A stretch of DNA of 64,000 bases from Clostridium mobile (GTDB taxonomy: Bacteria > Bacillota > Clostridia > Clostridiales > Clostridiaceae), in assembly GCF_018918285.1 (NCBI RefSeq), contig NZ_JAHLQF010000001.1:1131284-1195283 (forward strand), written 5' to 3'. The notes under the pieces are model-generated. The model ran no database searches. It worked only from the letters and a program-made list of their open reading frames with translations, and was not told where the DNA came from. Shown here one piece after another: positions 1 through 9,058 of this stretch; the first letter of the stretch is position 1; the number at the start of each line of letters is the position of its first letter. The translations under genes and the position numbers were made by a program.

Positions 1-479
1 ATATGTTTTGTACCATGTTTTAATAAATAATTTTCTATAATTTCCACCTTGTAATCTCTATTAGGAATTAGTTGATATGCAACATACCAATCCTCTAATG
101 AAGCTAATGGAATATTTATGCCATCTAATTCCATGGATGACGTTATTGAATTTTCATCAAAAACATATTCATATTGTCCATTTTCATGATTAATTATAAA
201 ACCACCCATAATGTCTACATCTACATTATTTACTTTATATTCACCAAAATATTTCGTAAGATATGTAGTAGTTTTCCCCTTTTCTTCTCCTACTCCTAGA
301 CTTTTAAATATATTATCTACTTTTTCCTTATGCTCTAAGTCTATGAGAATATCTATATCGCTAGGACTATCTACTAACCCATAATGGTTTAACAATATAG
401 AAGCTCCTACTGCCCACTTCACTCCTTCATGGTTAAGCTTTTCTCCTATATATCTTAATGTTTCAAACATTATACTCAT
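1..479 (-). CDS. Nucleotidyltransferase-fold protein, 3' part beyond window
   Basis: The open frame runs from an ATG at 479 to the left edge without a stop, so the C-terminus is missing. The ATG overlaps the TGA of the upstream gene (TGATG), which suggests translational coupling; a second in-frame ATG lies at 470. The protein has a short N-terminal helical stretch, then a DSPSDIDILID segment with the spaced acidic residues of a nucleotidyltransferase (MNT/AbiEii-like) active site, then a mixed beta region. Its substrate is unknown. It could be an antibiotic nucleotidyltransferase-like or toxin-type NTase. The fold assignment is moderate and the function open. Confidence 0.6.
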   Translation of the reverse strand, partial: MSIMFETLRYIGEKLNHEGVKWAVGASILLNHYGLVDSPSDIDILIDLEHKEKVDNIFKSLGVGEEKGKTTTYLTKYFGEYKVNNVDVDIMGGFIINHENGQYEYVFDENSITSSMELDGINIPLASLEDWYVAYQLIPNRDYKVEIIENYLLKHGTKH

Positions 480-1543
480 CAGACCTTTCTTAAAATTATA
501 GATTGAAAATGAAATTTTTCTCCTGTTTCCACTCTTTCAAAACTAACTATTGAGAAATGTTTTGAAACTACTTCTTTTATTCTTTCATCTGTATAAAAAG
601 AGAAGAATCTTGGTGGATTGTATACGTCCTCTTCCCATACCCCTTCAGAATCTTCCCCCCCATAGACACCCATGAAAAATATTCCTCCTGGTTCTAATAT
701 CTTTTCTATTTCATTTAAAACTTTAGGAAGATTTTCCTTTGGAACATGAAGTAAGCAGTTCATCGCCCATACAGAGTGAAATTTTTTATTTAATTTTCCT
801 ATATTATAAAAATCTAATTCATATGCTTCCAGTCCTTTATCTTTGCATATGTTCACCATTTCACTGGATAAGTCTACTGCGACGACCTCTAATCCATTGT
901 TTTTAAAAAATATACTATCCTTTCCTGTGCCAGCGCCTATTTCTAATAAAGTTTTTTTGTTTTCTTTGTTTAATAGTTCTAAAAAGTTTTGTCTAGGTGC
1001 AATTTTCCATTGTTGTATTTCACTTTTTTCTCTTTCATAAGCATAATTATCATATGACTCTTTTAAGTTTTCTTTTATACTACTATAATTACTTTTCATT
1101 TTTTCAAATGTTGTCAGGTAAACACCCTCTTTAATTTCTATATCTTCTACTTTTTTAAAACCATTTTTTATATAAAGATTTACTGCGGGCATATTTTGTT
1201 TCCCAGTAGTAACTATTATTTTATTAGCGTCTTTCTGGATGTCCTGTATAAAATTTAATAACTTTTTCCCAATACCCATTCTAAAAAAATTAGGATGTAT
1301 TGCAACTCTGTGAATATCTAAAATCTTTTCTTCATACTTATATGAAATTATCCCTGCTAAAATATTATCTATATAGTACCCATAAAAAGTCTCTTCACTT
1401 TCTTTTATTGTTTCTATGGTATCTTTTAATGTTGGTATATCATAAAACCCTATAATTTCTGCCTCTACTAAATAAGAAGCCTTTTGTATATCTAATATTT
1501 TCTCTACTATATATTTATCTTCTATATCCAATTTTCTAATCAT
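479..1543 (-). CDS. GNAT acetyltransferase fused to SAM methyltransferase
   Basis: This is a 354-residue two-domain protein. Residues 1 to about 150 are a GNAT N-acetyltransferase: the acetyl-CoA loop is visible as the RMGIGKKLL segment after the beta4 strand RVAIHP. Residues about 155-354 are a class I SAM-dependent methyltransferase with the glycine-rich motif LLEIGAGTGKDS, an acidic VAVDLS strand end and a MNCLLHV motif IV-like segment. Both enzyme types normally stand alone, so the fusion suggests two modifications of one small molecule or peptide. Substrates cannot be read from the sequence. The gene is coupled to the nucleotidyltransferase-like gene downstream. Domain calls are firm; the role is unknown. 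Confidence 0.8.
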   Translation of the reverse strand: MIRKLDIEDKYIVEKILDIQKASYLVEAEIIGFYDIPTLKDTIETIKESEETFYGYYIDNILAGIISYKYEEKILDIHRVAIHPNFFRMGIGKKLLNFIQDIQKDANKIIVTTGKQNMPAVNLYIKNGFKKVEDIEIKEGVYLTTFEKMKSNYSSIKENLKESYDNYAYEREKSEIQQWKIAPRQNFLELLNKENKKTLLEIGAGTGKDSIFFKNNGLEVVAVDLSSEMVNICKDKGLEAYELDFYNIGKLNKKFHSVWAMNCLLHVPKENLPKVLNEIEKILEPGGIFFMGVYGGEDSEGVWEEDVYNPPRFFSFYTDERIKEVVSKHFSIVSFERVETGEKFHFQSIILRKV

Positions 1544-1594
1544 TTTATTAATTTCCTTTGCTAATATTTTACTAATATTTTACCATAAAAATAT

Positions 1595-1687
1595 ATAACT
1601 GTCCCCACCAATAACTATCAATAACAGTCCTCCAAACTATTAATACCTATCCCCTAAAAACGTAAAACCGTATGACTGTCCCTATTT
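1595..1687. repeat. GGGACAG repeat cluster
   Basis: Two exact CTGTCCC cores lie at 1599-1605 and 1676-1682 (GGGACAG on minus), with a degenerate copy near 1621-1633. They fill the gap upstream of the GNAT-methyltransferase gene. The flanks read ATAACTGTCCCC and ATGACTGTCCCT, the two common extended forms in this window. Confidence 0.75.
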
Positions 1688-1712
1688 ACCATTTAAATTA
1701 ATTGATTTCTCT

Positions 1713-2237
1713 CTAATTATTTAATTTTATCCCTTTGTCTATAAATTCCTTTAGGAAAGTTTTGTCTCTTTCTTTTATAAATTTACCCATATAATTATAA
1801 GGCTCATCTTTTTCTAGAGAATCAATTGCTTCTTCTATACTCATCCAATTTAATTTAAAACCACTATTTATTTCTTCTTCAGTATAATTAGGTTTTCCTA
1901 TTTCTCCTTTCACCTTTGAGTAGTAGCAATAGGATATCTGAAGTTGTTTAAATTCATCTCTATATTCTATAATAGTACCAACCTCTCCTAAGACTTCTAT
2001 ATCCGTCCCCACTTCTTCTGATACTTCCCTTTTTAATGCTTCTATTATATTCTCCTCTTCTTCTATTCCTCCACCTGGCAACTTGTGATAATTATCTTTT
2101 GATACATATAATATTGCTATTTTACCTGATTCATCAAGTAAAATTGTTCTTGCTGCTTTTCTAATTTTATAATTTATATCATCTATTTTTTTACTTATTC
2201 CAATGTGTTTTTCATAAATTTCTTTTAATAAGTTCAT
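1713..2237 (-). CDS. Nudix hydrolase
   Basis: The Nudix box GGGIEEEE...REVSEEVG is complete and marks a pyrophosphohydrolase acting on a nucleoside-diphosphate-linked substrate, which is not predictable here. I chose the ATG at 2237 because AAAGGA lies about nine bases upstream. A longer frame opens at 2300 but has no ribosome binding site and would run beside the terminator hairpin of the preceding gene. With this start the protein is 174 residues: an N-terminal helical extension of about 40 residues and then the Nudix fold. It appears to be monocistronic. Confidence 0.85.
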   Translation of the reverse strand: MNLLKEIYEKHIGISKKIDDINYKIRKAARTILLDESGKIAILYVSKDNYHKLPGGGIEEEENIIEALKREVSEEVGTDIEVLGEVGTIIEYRDEFKQLQISYCYYSKVKGEIGKPNYTEEEINSGFKLNWMSIEEAIDSLEKDEPYNYMGKFIKERDKTFLKEFIDKGIKLNN

Positions 2238-2304
2238 TTTAAAATTCCTTTCCAACTCAATATTTACATGCTCTTTTATTCTTAATTTAATTATATACAT
2301 ATTA

Positions 2305-2338
2305 AAGCTGTTGATAAATAAGATTTTATCAACAGCTT
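2305..2338 (-). terminator. Terminator after the DcuC-type carrier gene
   Basis: A perfect 14-bp stem has arms at 2305-2318 and 2325-2338 and a six-base loop. It lies 14 bases past the stop of the carrier gene. The following tract is only moderately T-rich on minus, so efficiency is uncertain. Confidence 0.65.
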
Positions 2339-2351
2339 AATTAGTTAACTT

Positions 2352-3710
2352 CTAAAATAATATAAATGTAGATATTACAGTAACAATAAGAGCTCCTAAC
2401 ATTGGAATCAGTGTACGTTTTGCCACCTCAAAAGGTGAAACCTCTGAGATACCTGAAACCCCAACAATTACACTGGTTATAGGAGACATACTTCTGGCAA
2501 TTCCTGCTGCTAATTGCATAGGCATCAACATTATAACAGAAGGTATTCCCGCTTTTAGCGCTACTTCTGGTGCAAGAGAAGCAAATGCAAAGAAGGGTGC
2601 ATTACCAGATCCCATTATAATTGCACATACGGTAATTATTAAAACCATTATTACTACCATAACATTTGTTCCAAATCCTGAAGATTGCGCAGAAGAAATA
2701 ATCACATCAATTGCTCCTATGGTTTTTAGCCCATGGGCAAAGGTTTGCCCTGCAACAATAAGACTTACAACCTTGGCAAATTGAACTCCCATTTCATCAA
2801 AAAACACCTGTATACTTGCAAAAACCTTTTTCACATCTTTATATCTTATTAATTCAAAAATCATACTTAGAGCTGTACTCATAAGCATTGCAGTTACAAC
2901 ATCTAACTTTATGGTAGATATAAGAAACTGGCTAAATATTAATAATATTATTAATGGTATCAGTGGAAGTATTGCATATATTTTAGGAACTTTTTCTCCT
3001 TCCTTTGATGCAGCCATTTCTGATTGAACAACTATATGTCCACTTTTTTTATCAAACCATTTTTGTACGAAATAATGTAATATAGATATAGTTATTACCA
3101 CCGCTATTGCCACAGGTATTTGATACTTAATGAAATATAGGGATACATTTAATTTTGCAGTGTCTGCCGCAAGTATAGAATTCCCTGAAGCTGGACCAAG
3201 GTCAAGACATGCACTTGTCCCTATCATAGCCGTAGCCGCTAAGGGACTTACCCCTAGACTTACTAAAATTGGATACATAGTTACCATAAGTAATATACCT
3301 AATCCAGTAGCACTTGGTATGAATATATTTAAAAATTGTCCTACAGCGTATCCTAAAGCTAATACAAGATATGGAGCATTTAGTTTTCTAAGTGGCTTTA
3401 TGGCAATCTTTACAAGAGCCTCACTAGCTCCGATACTACTCATGTATTTTGCAAACCCACCTACAGCCATTATGCTTAAACCTATCCCTGCATTATTACT
3501 ACTAAAAGTACTTCGTATATATTCAAACATGTCGAACCAAACAAAACCTGTGGAAGACTTTTGTGGCATGATTTCCCCTGTTTTAAAAATTATACTCAGT
3601 GACATAAGTAAAATACCACCTAAAAATAGTACCGTTTGTGTTTTGTAACTTTTAAATATAAGGTATCCTATTAGCAATGTAACCAGTAAAGCTGCTAAAA
3701 CCTTCAACAT
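2352..3710 (-). CDS. DcuC-family C4-dicarboxylate carrier
   Basis: This is a 452-residue polytopic membrane protein with about 12 hydrophobic segments. Features typical of the DcuC/ion-transporter superfamily are visible: conserved polar re-entrant stretches (SACLDLGPASGNSIL about one third in, and GSGNAPFFAFASLAPE and SMSPITSVIVGVSGIS in the C-terminal half). DcuC proteins exchange C4-dicarboxylates in anaerobes. As the last gene of an operon with an M20 hydrolase and an amidohydrolase, it more likely imports the N-acyl or cyclic-amide substrate of those enzymes, or exports an acid product. GGGGGAG precedes the ATG. Family is firm; substrate is inference. Confidence 0.78.
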   Translation of the reverse strand: MLKVLAALLVTLLIGYLIFKSYKTQTVLFLGGILLMSLSIIFKTGEIMPQKSSTGFVWFDMFEYIRSTFSSNNAGIGLSIMAVGGFAKYMSSIGASEALVKIAIKPLRKLNAPYLVLALGYAVGQFLNIFIPSATGLGILLMVTMYPILVSLGVSPLAATAMIGTSACLDLGPASGNSILAADTAKLNVSLYFIKYQIPVAIAVVITISILHYFVQKWFDKKSGHIVVQSEMAASKEGEKVPKIYAILPLIPLIILLIFSQFLISTIKLDVVTAMLMSTALSMIFELIRYKDVKKVFASIQVFFDEMGVQFAKVVSLIVAGQTFAHGLKTIGAIDVIISSAQSSGFGTNVMVVIMVLIITVCAIIMGSGNAPFFAFASLAPEVALKAGIPSVIMLMPMQLAAGIARSMSPITSVIVGVSGISEVSPFEVAKRTLIPMLGALIVTVISTFILF

Positions 3711-3749
3711 ATAACTCCCCCCATTTCCACCTTATCTTTCTCTTTATTT

Positions 3750-5000
3750 TTATCTAATTTCTAATAGTGGATTTATTAAATCTTTTATCCCCACTAAAGC
3801 TAATGCGGATAAGAAAACTTTTTGAGGTCCTAAATATGCTTCTTTTGGATCAAACCATTCTTCTAGAGAGTGAATTTTTCCTGACTTTCCTCCTCTACCA
3901 ACAGCTACGCCTGGAATTCCCATACTTATTGGTATGTTAGCATCAGTGCTTCCTGGGTTTGATAGTTCAGGAACTAATCCTATTACTTCTGTTGAAGCAC
4001 AAATGGATTGAATAATTATAGACTCTTTTGATTGAGTTCCTGCTGGCCTATTTCCAATTAGGTCAATTTCTACAGATATTTTTTTATCTGATTTCCATCT
4101 ATTATTTTCTTCCTCTGCTCCTTCCTTAATTTTATCAATTATTTGTTTTTCAAGCTTTATAATCTCCTCTTCATTATTTGAACGAATATCTATTAGCATA
4201 CTGGCCTCAGCTGCTATAGAATTTACTGAGGTTCCTCCTTCTACAGTACCTACAGTAAAAGTAGTTTTTGGATCTTCTGGACATTTTAAATCAGATATTT
4301 TAGCTATTGCTCTTCCCATAGCATGAATGGCACTAGGAGTTCCAAATTCTGCATAGCTATGTCCTCCTGATCCTTTATAAGTAATTTTGTATCTATGGCT
4401 TCCTGTTGCTAAATAGGTTATGGAGGAAACTCCTGTTCCATCTATTGATATAAAACCATCTATATCCTTATTCTCTTCAAATAGATGTTTTGTACCTTTT
4501 AAGTCTCCTATGCCCTCCTCACATACATTGGCAACAAAAATAATATCTCCTATGGTTTCAATGGCTGTGTGATTAAAAGCTCTGATTAAAGATAAAATTT
4601 CAGCAAGTCCCCTTGTGTCGTCTGCTATTCCTGGAGCGTAGAGTTTATCCTCCTTCTCTACCACTCTAGTATCAACAGTTTCAGGAAATACTGTATCTAA
4701 ATGAGCTGCAATTACAAGCTTAGGACCATGTCCTCCCCCCAATCTTTTTGCAATAACATTTCCTACTTCATCTATATAAACTTCTTTTAATCCAAGTTCT
4801 TTTATTCTTTTCATCATCTCTTGTGAACGTTTACTTTCCTTGAATGATGGAGCTGGTATTTCACAAATTTCCTTTTGTTCTTCTATAGTGTTTTTATGAT
4901 CTCTTTTTATAAACTCTATACCCTTGTTTACTTTTTCACTTTTCATAATGTTCTCTAGTACACTCTTTACAACATCAGAAACATAATAATTATTATTCAT
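3750..5000 (-). CDS. M20-family metallohydrolase
   Basis: This is a 416-residue zinc-dependent M20 peptidase/deacylase. Metal ligands are visible in order: AAHLDTVF (His, Asp), ADDTRGLAE (bridging Asp), ANVCEEG (catalytic Glu pair) and a late GVGRGGKSGKIHS segment with the last His. The dimerisation (lid) domain lies between about residues 205 and 320 (KGSGGHSYAEFG onward). The family hydrolyses peptides, N-acyl or N-carbamoyl amino acids. The operon partner just upstream (gap 11 bp) is a dihydroorotase-like amidohydrolase, so an N-carbamoyl or N-acyl amino acid is a reasonable guess. GGGGGT precedes the ATG. Confidence 0.85.
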   Translation of the reverse strand: MNNNYYVSDVVKSVLENIMKSEKVNKGIEFIKRDHKNTIEEQKEICEIPAPSFKESKRSQEMMKRIKELGLKEVYIDEVGNVIAKRLGGGHGPKLVIAAHLDTVFPETVDTRVVEKEDKLYAPGIADDTRGLAEILSLIRAFNHTAIETIGDIIFVANVCEEGIGDLKGTKHLFEENKDIDGFISIDGTGVSSITYLATGSHRYKITYKGSGGHSYAEFGTPSAIHAMGRAIAKISDLKCPEDPKTTFTVGTVEGGTSVNSIAAEASMLIDIRSNNEEEIIKLEKQIIDKIKEGAEEENNRWKSDKKISVEIDLIGNRPAGTQSKESIIIQSICASTEVIGLVPELSNPGSTDANIPISMGIPGVAVGRGGKSGKIHSLEEWFDPKEAYLGPQKVFLSALALVGIKDLINPLLEIR

Positions 5001-5011
5001 TTTTACCCCCT

Positions 5012-6439
5012 CTATTTTATGTTTTTATATAATCTATCCCTTCCAGAATAGAATGTACTCTCCTCTAAGTCTACGATTTCATAAGGTATGAACCTATCCC
5101 TTAGATAGTCTGCACCCATTTCTGTAGTCATAAGTTTGCCTGAATTATTTATAAGATATCCATTTATCATAGATAATTTTCCGTTACAAATAGTGATTAC
5201 TGCTGATTCATCCTTGGGGTCAATTACAGTTATATCTGCATCGGCACCATAACTTAAATGTCCCTTATTTTTAAATCCAAACATTTGAGCAGGAGCATAA
5301 CAGGCTTTCCATACAAATTCCTTTAATGTGAATATGCCAAACCTAACAAGGGGCAAACCACATTCTATTGTAGTATTTCTAGGTATAGCTCCACCGTCTG
5401 TGCTTAGCGCATCTATAACAAATCTTCCTTTATCATCTTTTTCTCCAGCACATAAAGTAGCTACCATTCTAGAGTTAATAGTAAAACTTATATTTACTCT
5501 TGTATCTGACTTATTCCATAATTCAAATGCCTCTTCACCCCATATAAGTTCCATTTCTTCTCCTATTTTTTCATACACAGCTACTTTTTTATCTAAGAAA
5601 GCTTTTTTCATGCCTGACTGACTTACTTCATATCCAAATTTTTTTAAACAGTTTCTTGTTACGTGACTTTTAGGTAGCCCATCACTATTAAATTCACCAC
5701 TAGTTCCATTCAGGGATGATAAATAGGATTCAGACACTATATTAGGGTTTGCTTTAAGTAAATTTATTGCTATAAGTGCTTCTTCTAGTGGGGTTTCTAT
5801 TAATCCTCTGCAGTAAGAGTTTATATGAGCTAGGTGAAGGGAAAGTTTATTGGAAAGTTCCATTGCTTCTATCATTCCTTCAATATCACTACCACAATTA
5901 ATAGTTCCTGCGTGAAATGCAACATATATTCTTTTTTCATTGGCTATCTCTATTATATCTCTTGTAGTTTCTGGGGTAAGAGGAAAATGCCCTCCCATAA
6001 TTTTTACCCCTAATGCTCCTTTATTAATACTTTCTGATATTTTTTCATTCAATTCTAATCTTGAAGCACTACTTTTATCATAATCAGGGCTAATACAATC
6101 AAGAACCGCTGCATTAAGACCATATCCCATTTTCCCAATTTCTTTACCTATTCTTTCTACTGGCCCTCTAAAGTCAACGGCTGTTGTAACACCTGCCCTT
6201 ATAAGCATTCTATATCCCGCAACTCCTGAATTAGGTCTTACCATATGAACATGTGAATCTACCAATCCTGGTATAACTATCTTTCCTCTTACATCAATAA
6301 CTTGATCGGAATTATTAGTGTAATTTTCTTTTTCAATGCTAATAATTTTCCCATCCTTTATACCAATATCGTAAACTCCCTCTATATTATTTAAAGAATC
6401 TACAACAGTTCCGCCCCTTAATATAATGTCATATTTCAT
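5012..6439 (-). CDS. Amidohydrolase, dihydroorotase/hydantoinase-like
   Basis: This is a 475-residue TIM-barrel metal-dependent amidohydrolase. The sequence shows the HxH motif (GLVDSHVHM), a lysine on strand 4 (GVKIMGGHFP) suited to carbamylation, the histidines AFHAGT and LAHINSY, and the final aspartate in ALSTDGG. N- and C-terminal beta segments (MKYDIILRGGTVVD..., GADADITVIDP) form the flanking sandwich. It is the first gene of an operon with the M20 hydrolase and DcuC-type carrier. Ring opening followed by M20 deacylation would fit a cyclic amide pathway; this is inference. GGGGAG lies before the ATG. Confidence 0.83.
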   Translation of the reverse strand: MKYDIILRGGTVVDSLNNIEGVYDIGIKDGKIISIEKENYTNNSDQVIDVRGKIVIPGLVDSHVHMVRPNSGVAGYRMLIRAGVTTAVDFRGPVERIGKEIGKMGYGLNAAVLDCISPDYDKSSASRLELNEKISESINKGALGVKIMGGHFPLTPETTRDIIEIANEKRIYVAFHAGTINCGSDIEGMIEAMELSNKLSLHLAHINSYCRGLIETPLEEALIAINLLKANPNIVSESYLSSLNGTSGEFNSDGLPKSHVTRNCLKKFGYEVSQSGMKKAFLDKKVAVYEKIGEEMELIWGEEAFELWNKSDTRVNISFTINSRMVATLCAGEKDDKGRFVIDALSTDGGAIPRNTTIECGLPLVRFGIFTLKEFVWKACYAPAQMFGFKNKGHLSYGADADITVIDPKDESAVITICNGKLSMINGYLINNSGKLMTTEMGADYLRDRFIPYEIVDLEESTFYSGRDRLYKNIK

Positions 6440-6595
6440 ATTATCTCCCCTTCGCTTTTACTAACAGATATATTCAGGCTATGACCTTAACATAGTGTAT
6501 TCAACCAAATTTTAAAAATCCCTTTTTTATTTATAAATATTCTCTGTTCTTACAAAATAAAGAAATTTATGTATATAAACTTATAATAATTACAT

Positions 6596-6641
6596 ATAAC
6601 TGTCCCTCAATTTTATATATATAACTTATATAACTGTCCCC
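6596..6641. repeat. GGGACAG repeats in the asd downstream region
   Basis: Two ATAACTGTCCC copies (cores 6600-6606 and 6634-6640) lie 34 bp apart in the same orientation, next to the inverted pair at 6663-6701. Confidence 0.8.
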
Positions 6642-6662
6642 AATAATTTTTTTATAATAAAC

Positions 6663-6701
6663 AAAATAGGGACAGCTATTTGAAATAACTGTCCCTATTT
6701 T
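6663..6701 (-). terminator. asd terminator made of an inverted GGGACAG pair
   Basis: Arms at 6663-6675 and 6689-6701 form a perfect 13-bp stem whose GC core is GGGACAG paired with CTGTCCC, flanked by A- and T-rich ends. It starts 18 bp past the asd stop. It is a plausible intrinsic terminator built from two head-to-head copies of the dispersed repeat, the arrangement seen for REPINs and for uptake signal sequences in other bacteria. Confidence 0.8.
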
Positions 6702-6718
6702 TATATTTATTTTTAACT

Positions 6719-7708
6719 TTATTTATTTATCATACACTCTGCAATTTGAATTGTATTTAGTGCTGCACCTTTTCTAATGTTATCTGCTACAACCCATAAG
6801 TTTAACCCATTATCTAAACTAAAGTCTCTTCTGATTCTGCCAACATATACTCCATCTTTTCCTGAAGCATCAAGAGGCATAGGGTATACTAGGTTGTTTA
6901 CATCATCTTCTAGTATAATTCCTTCAGCATTTTTATAAAGCTCAAATATATCTTCTAATTCAAAGCTATTATTTAATTCTACATTTATGCTTTCACTATG
7001 AGAATTTAAAACAGGAACTCTTACAGTAGTTGCTGTTATTTTTATTGAATCATCGTGAAGTATTTTTCTTGTTTCATTTACCATTTTCATTTCTTCTTTT
7101 GTATATCCATTGTCTAAGAAAGAATCAATGTGAGGAAGTAAATTTCCTGCTATTGGGTAAGGGAACTTTTTAGGTGCTTCCCCTTTATAACCTTCAACTA
7201 AATCATTGTATCCAGATGCTCCTGCTCCTGATACTGCTTGGTAAGTTGAGTAAACTATTCTCTTAATTCCATACTTATCATGTAATGGCTTTAGAGCTGC
7301 TACAGCTTGAATAGTTGAGCAGTTTGGATTAGCAATTATTCCTTTATGTTTTTTTACATCCTCAGGATTTACTTCTGGAACCACTAGTGGAACTTCTGGG
7401 TCCATTCTCCAAGCACTACTATTGTCAATTACTACTGCACCATATCTTGCAAATATAGGTGCATATTCTAAGCTAATACTTCCACCTGCTGAGAATAAGG
7501 CGAAATCTATTTTTTTATTTTTTATGTTATCTTCTTTTAGTTCTTCAACGGTATAGTTAGCTCCACTGAAGGTCATTTCTTTACCAGCTGATCTAGCTGA
7601 AGCAAACAGATATAGTTCATTAACAGGAAAATTTCTTTCTTCTAGTATTTCTAGAAACTTTCTTCCTACCATTCCAGTGCATCCTACAAGGGCAACATTA
7701 TATTTCAT
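6719..7708 (-). CDS. asd: Aspartate-semialdehyde dehydrogenase
   Basis: The enzyme reduces aspartyl phosphate to aspartate semialdehyde with NADPH, the branch point to lysine, threonine and methionine. It has 329 residues. The N-terminal nucleotide-binding motif is GCTGMVGRKFLE and the catalytic cysteine lies in IANPNCSTIQ. The active-site histidine and arginine region (RVPVLNSHSESI) is present. It lies 31 bp downstream of lysC on the same strand, so both share the lysine riboswitch leader. TAGGAGGA precedes the ATG. Confidence 0.96.
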   Translation of the reverse strand: MKYNVALVGCTGMVGRKFLEILEERNFPVNELYLFASARSAGKEMTFSGANYTVEELKEDNIKNKKIDFALFSAGGSISLEYAPIFARYGAVVIDNSSAWRMDPEVPLVVPEVNPEDVKKHKGIIANPNCSTIQAVAALKPLHDKYGIKRIVYSTYQAVSGAGASGYNDLVEGYKGEAPKKFPYPIAGNLLPHIDSFLDNGYTKEEMKMVNETRKILHDDSIKITATTVRVPVLNSHSESINVELNNSFELEDIFELYKNAEGIILEDDVNNLVYPMPLDASGKDGVYVGRIRRDFSLDNGLNLWVVADNIRKGAALNTIQIAECMINK

Positions 7709-7739
7709 AATAAATTCCTCCTAAAAACTTATTTTTTTG

Positions 7740-8945
7740 TTATAAATTTAATTCTTTAGCTAAGGCAGCTACAGCTTTCTGCTTGTCCTTTGAATCTATA
7801 GTATATGATATGCTTATTTCTGAAGTAGTTACCTGTTTAAATTCTATATCATTATTCGAAAATATGCAAAATACTTTTGCTGCCACACCAGATTGTTTCA
7901 TCATACCTATTCCAACTACAGATATTTTCGTTATGTTTTCTTCTTTATAAACCTCAATGGTTCTAATTTCCTTTTTCAATTCTTTAGTTATTTCATCAAT
8001 AGTATACATATCCTCTTTAGAAGTTGTAAAAGATACATTCACATATCCATCTAAAGATGCTGTTTGGCTAATCATATCAATATTTACATTATGCTTCGCT
8101 ATTCTATCAAATATAGTTGCTATGTTTTTAGCTTTGTAAGGCACATTATTAATAGTTACCATTAAAACGTCATCACTGGCAGTAAGTCCTGTAATTATTC
8201 TATCTTCCATAGTTTCATCATACTCCTTTATATATGTTCCTAATTTTTCCCCATTATTTAATGCTACATAAATAGGTATGTTATATTTGCAGGCTATCTC
8301 AACAGCCCTTGCCTCCATTACTCCTGCTCCTAAGCTTGCCATCTCCATCATTTCTTCATAGCTTATAGAGTCTAATTTCTTAGCATTTGGGTACATTCTT
8401 GGATCTACATTATATATACCATCAACGTCAGTATATATTTCACAAGTGCAGTTAAGCTTGGCCGCTAAAGCTACAGCGCTCGTATCTGACCCACCTCTTC
8501 CTAAAGTTGTTATATCTCCATCTTCATTTATTCCTTGAAATCCTGCTACAATTACTACCTTTCCATCTTCCAAGTGTTTTTTTACATTTTCAATATTAAT
8601 ATCTTTAATACGGTTTTTAGTATGAGCACCTTCTGTAGTTATACCTGCTTGAAAACCTGTAAGGGATATGGAAGGATACCCAAGTTCTTGAAGCGCCATA
8701 GATAATAATGCAATTGATATTTGCTCACCTGTGGACATCAACATATCTAGCTCTCTCTTATTTGGATTTTGTGAAATTTCCTTTGCCATCCCTATAAGTT
8801 GATCTGTGGTTTTTCCCATAGCAGATACTACAACTACTACCCCGTCTCCTTTTTCTTTTCGCTCTACTATCCTTTTTGCAACAGCCCTTATTTTATCAGT
8901 TGTACCTACTGATGATCCGCCATACTTTTGCACAATTAAAGCCAA
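7740..8945 (-). CDS. lysC: Aspartokinase
   Basis: The enzyme phosphorylates aspartate, the first step of the aspartate family pathway. It has 401 residues: a kinase domain from the KYGGSSVG motif to about residue 250 and two ACT domains for allosteric control at the C-terminus (about 265-400). The start is a TTG preceded by AGGAGG at good spacing. Two tandem lysine riboswitches with terminators lie between its promoter and the gene, so lysine represses it at the RNA level. It is co-transcribed with asd. The length and ACT arrangement fit the monofunctional Bacillus/Clostridium type. Confidence 0.96.
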   Translation of the reverse strand: MALIVQKYGGSSVGTTDKIRAVAKRIVERKEKGDGVVVVVSAMGKTTDQLIGMAKEISQNPNKRELDMLMSTGEQISIALLSMALQELGYPSISLTGFQAGITTEGAHTKNRIKDINIENVKKHLEDGKVVIVAGFQGINEDGDITTLGRGGSDTSAVALAAKLNCTCEIYTDVDGIYNVDPRMYPNAKKLDSISYEEMMEMASLGAGVMEARAVEIACKYNIPIYVALNNGEKLGTYIKEYDETMEDRIITGLTASDDVLMVTINNVPYKAKNIATIFDRIAKHNVNIDMISQTASLDGYVNVSFTTSKEDMYTIDEITKELKKEIRTIEVYKEENITKISVVGIGMMKQSGVAAKVFCIFSNNDIEFKQVTTSEISISYTIDSKDKQKAVAALAKELNL

Positions 8946-9001
8946 ACTAATTACCTCCTTTTAAATTTCCAAAAATTCTTTGTATTTTAAGTATTAAAAA
9001 A

Positions 9002-9031
9002 ACAGTCATAAGCAAAAGGGCTTATGACTGT
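9002..9031 (-). terminator. Terminator of the gene-proximal lysine riboswitch
   Basis: A perfect 12-bp stem (9002-9013 / 9020-9031) is followed on minus by a run of Ts at 8996-9001. The loop side CCTTTTGC can pair with GCAAAAGG at about 9047-9056 just after the aptamer, which gives the alternative antiterminator. Confidence 0.9.
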
Positions 9032-9058
9032 ATAATAGTATACTAAAACCTTTTGCCC

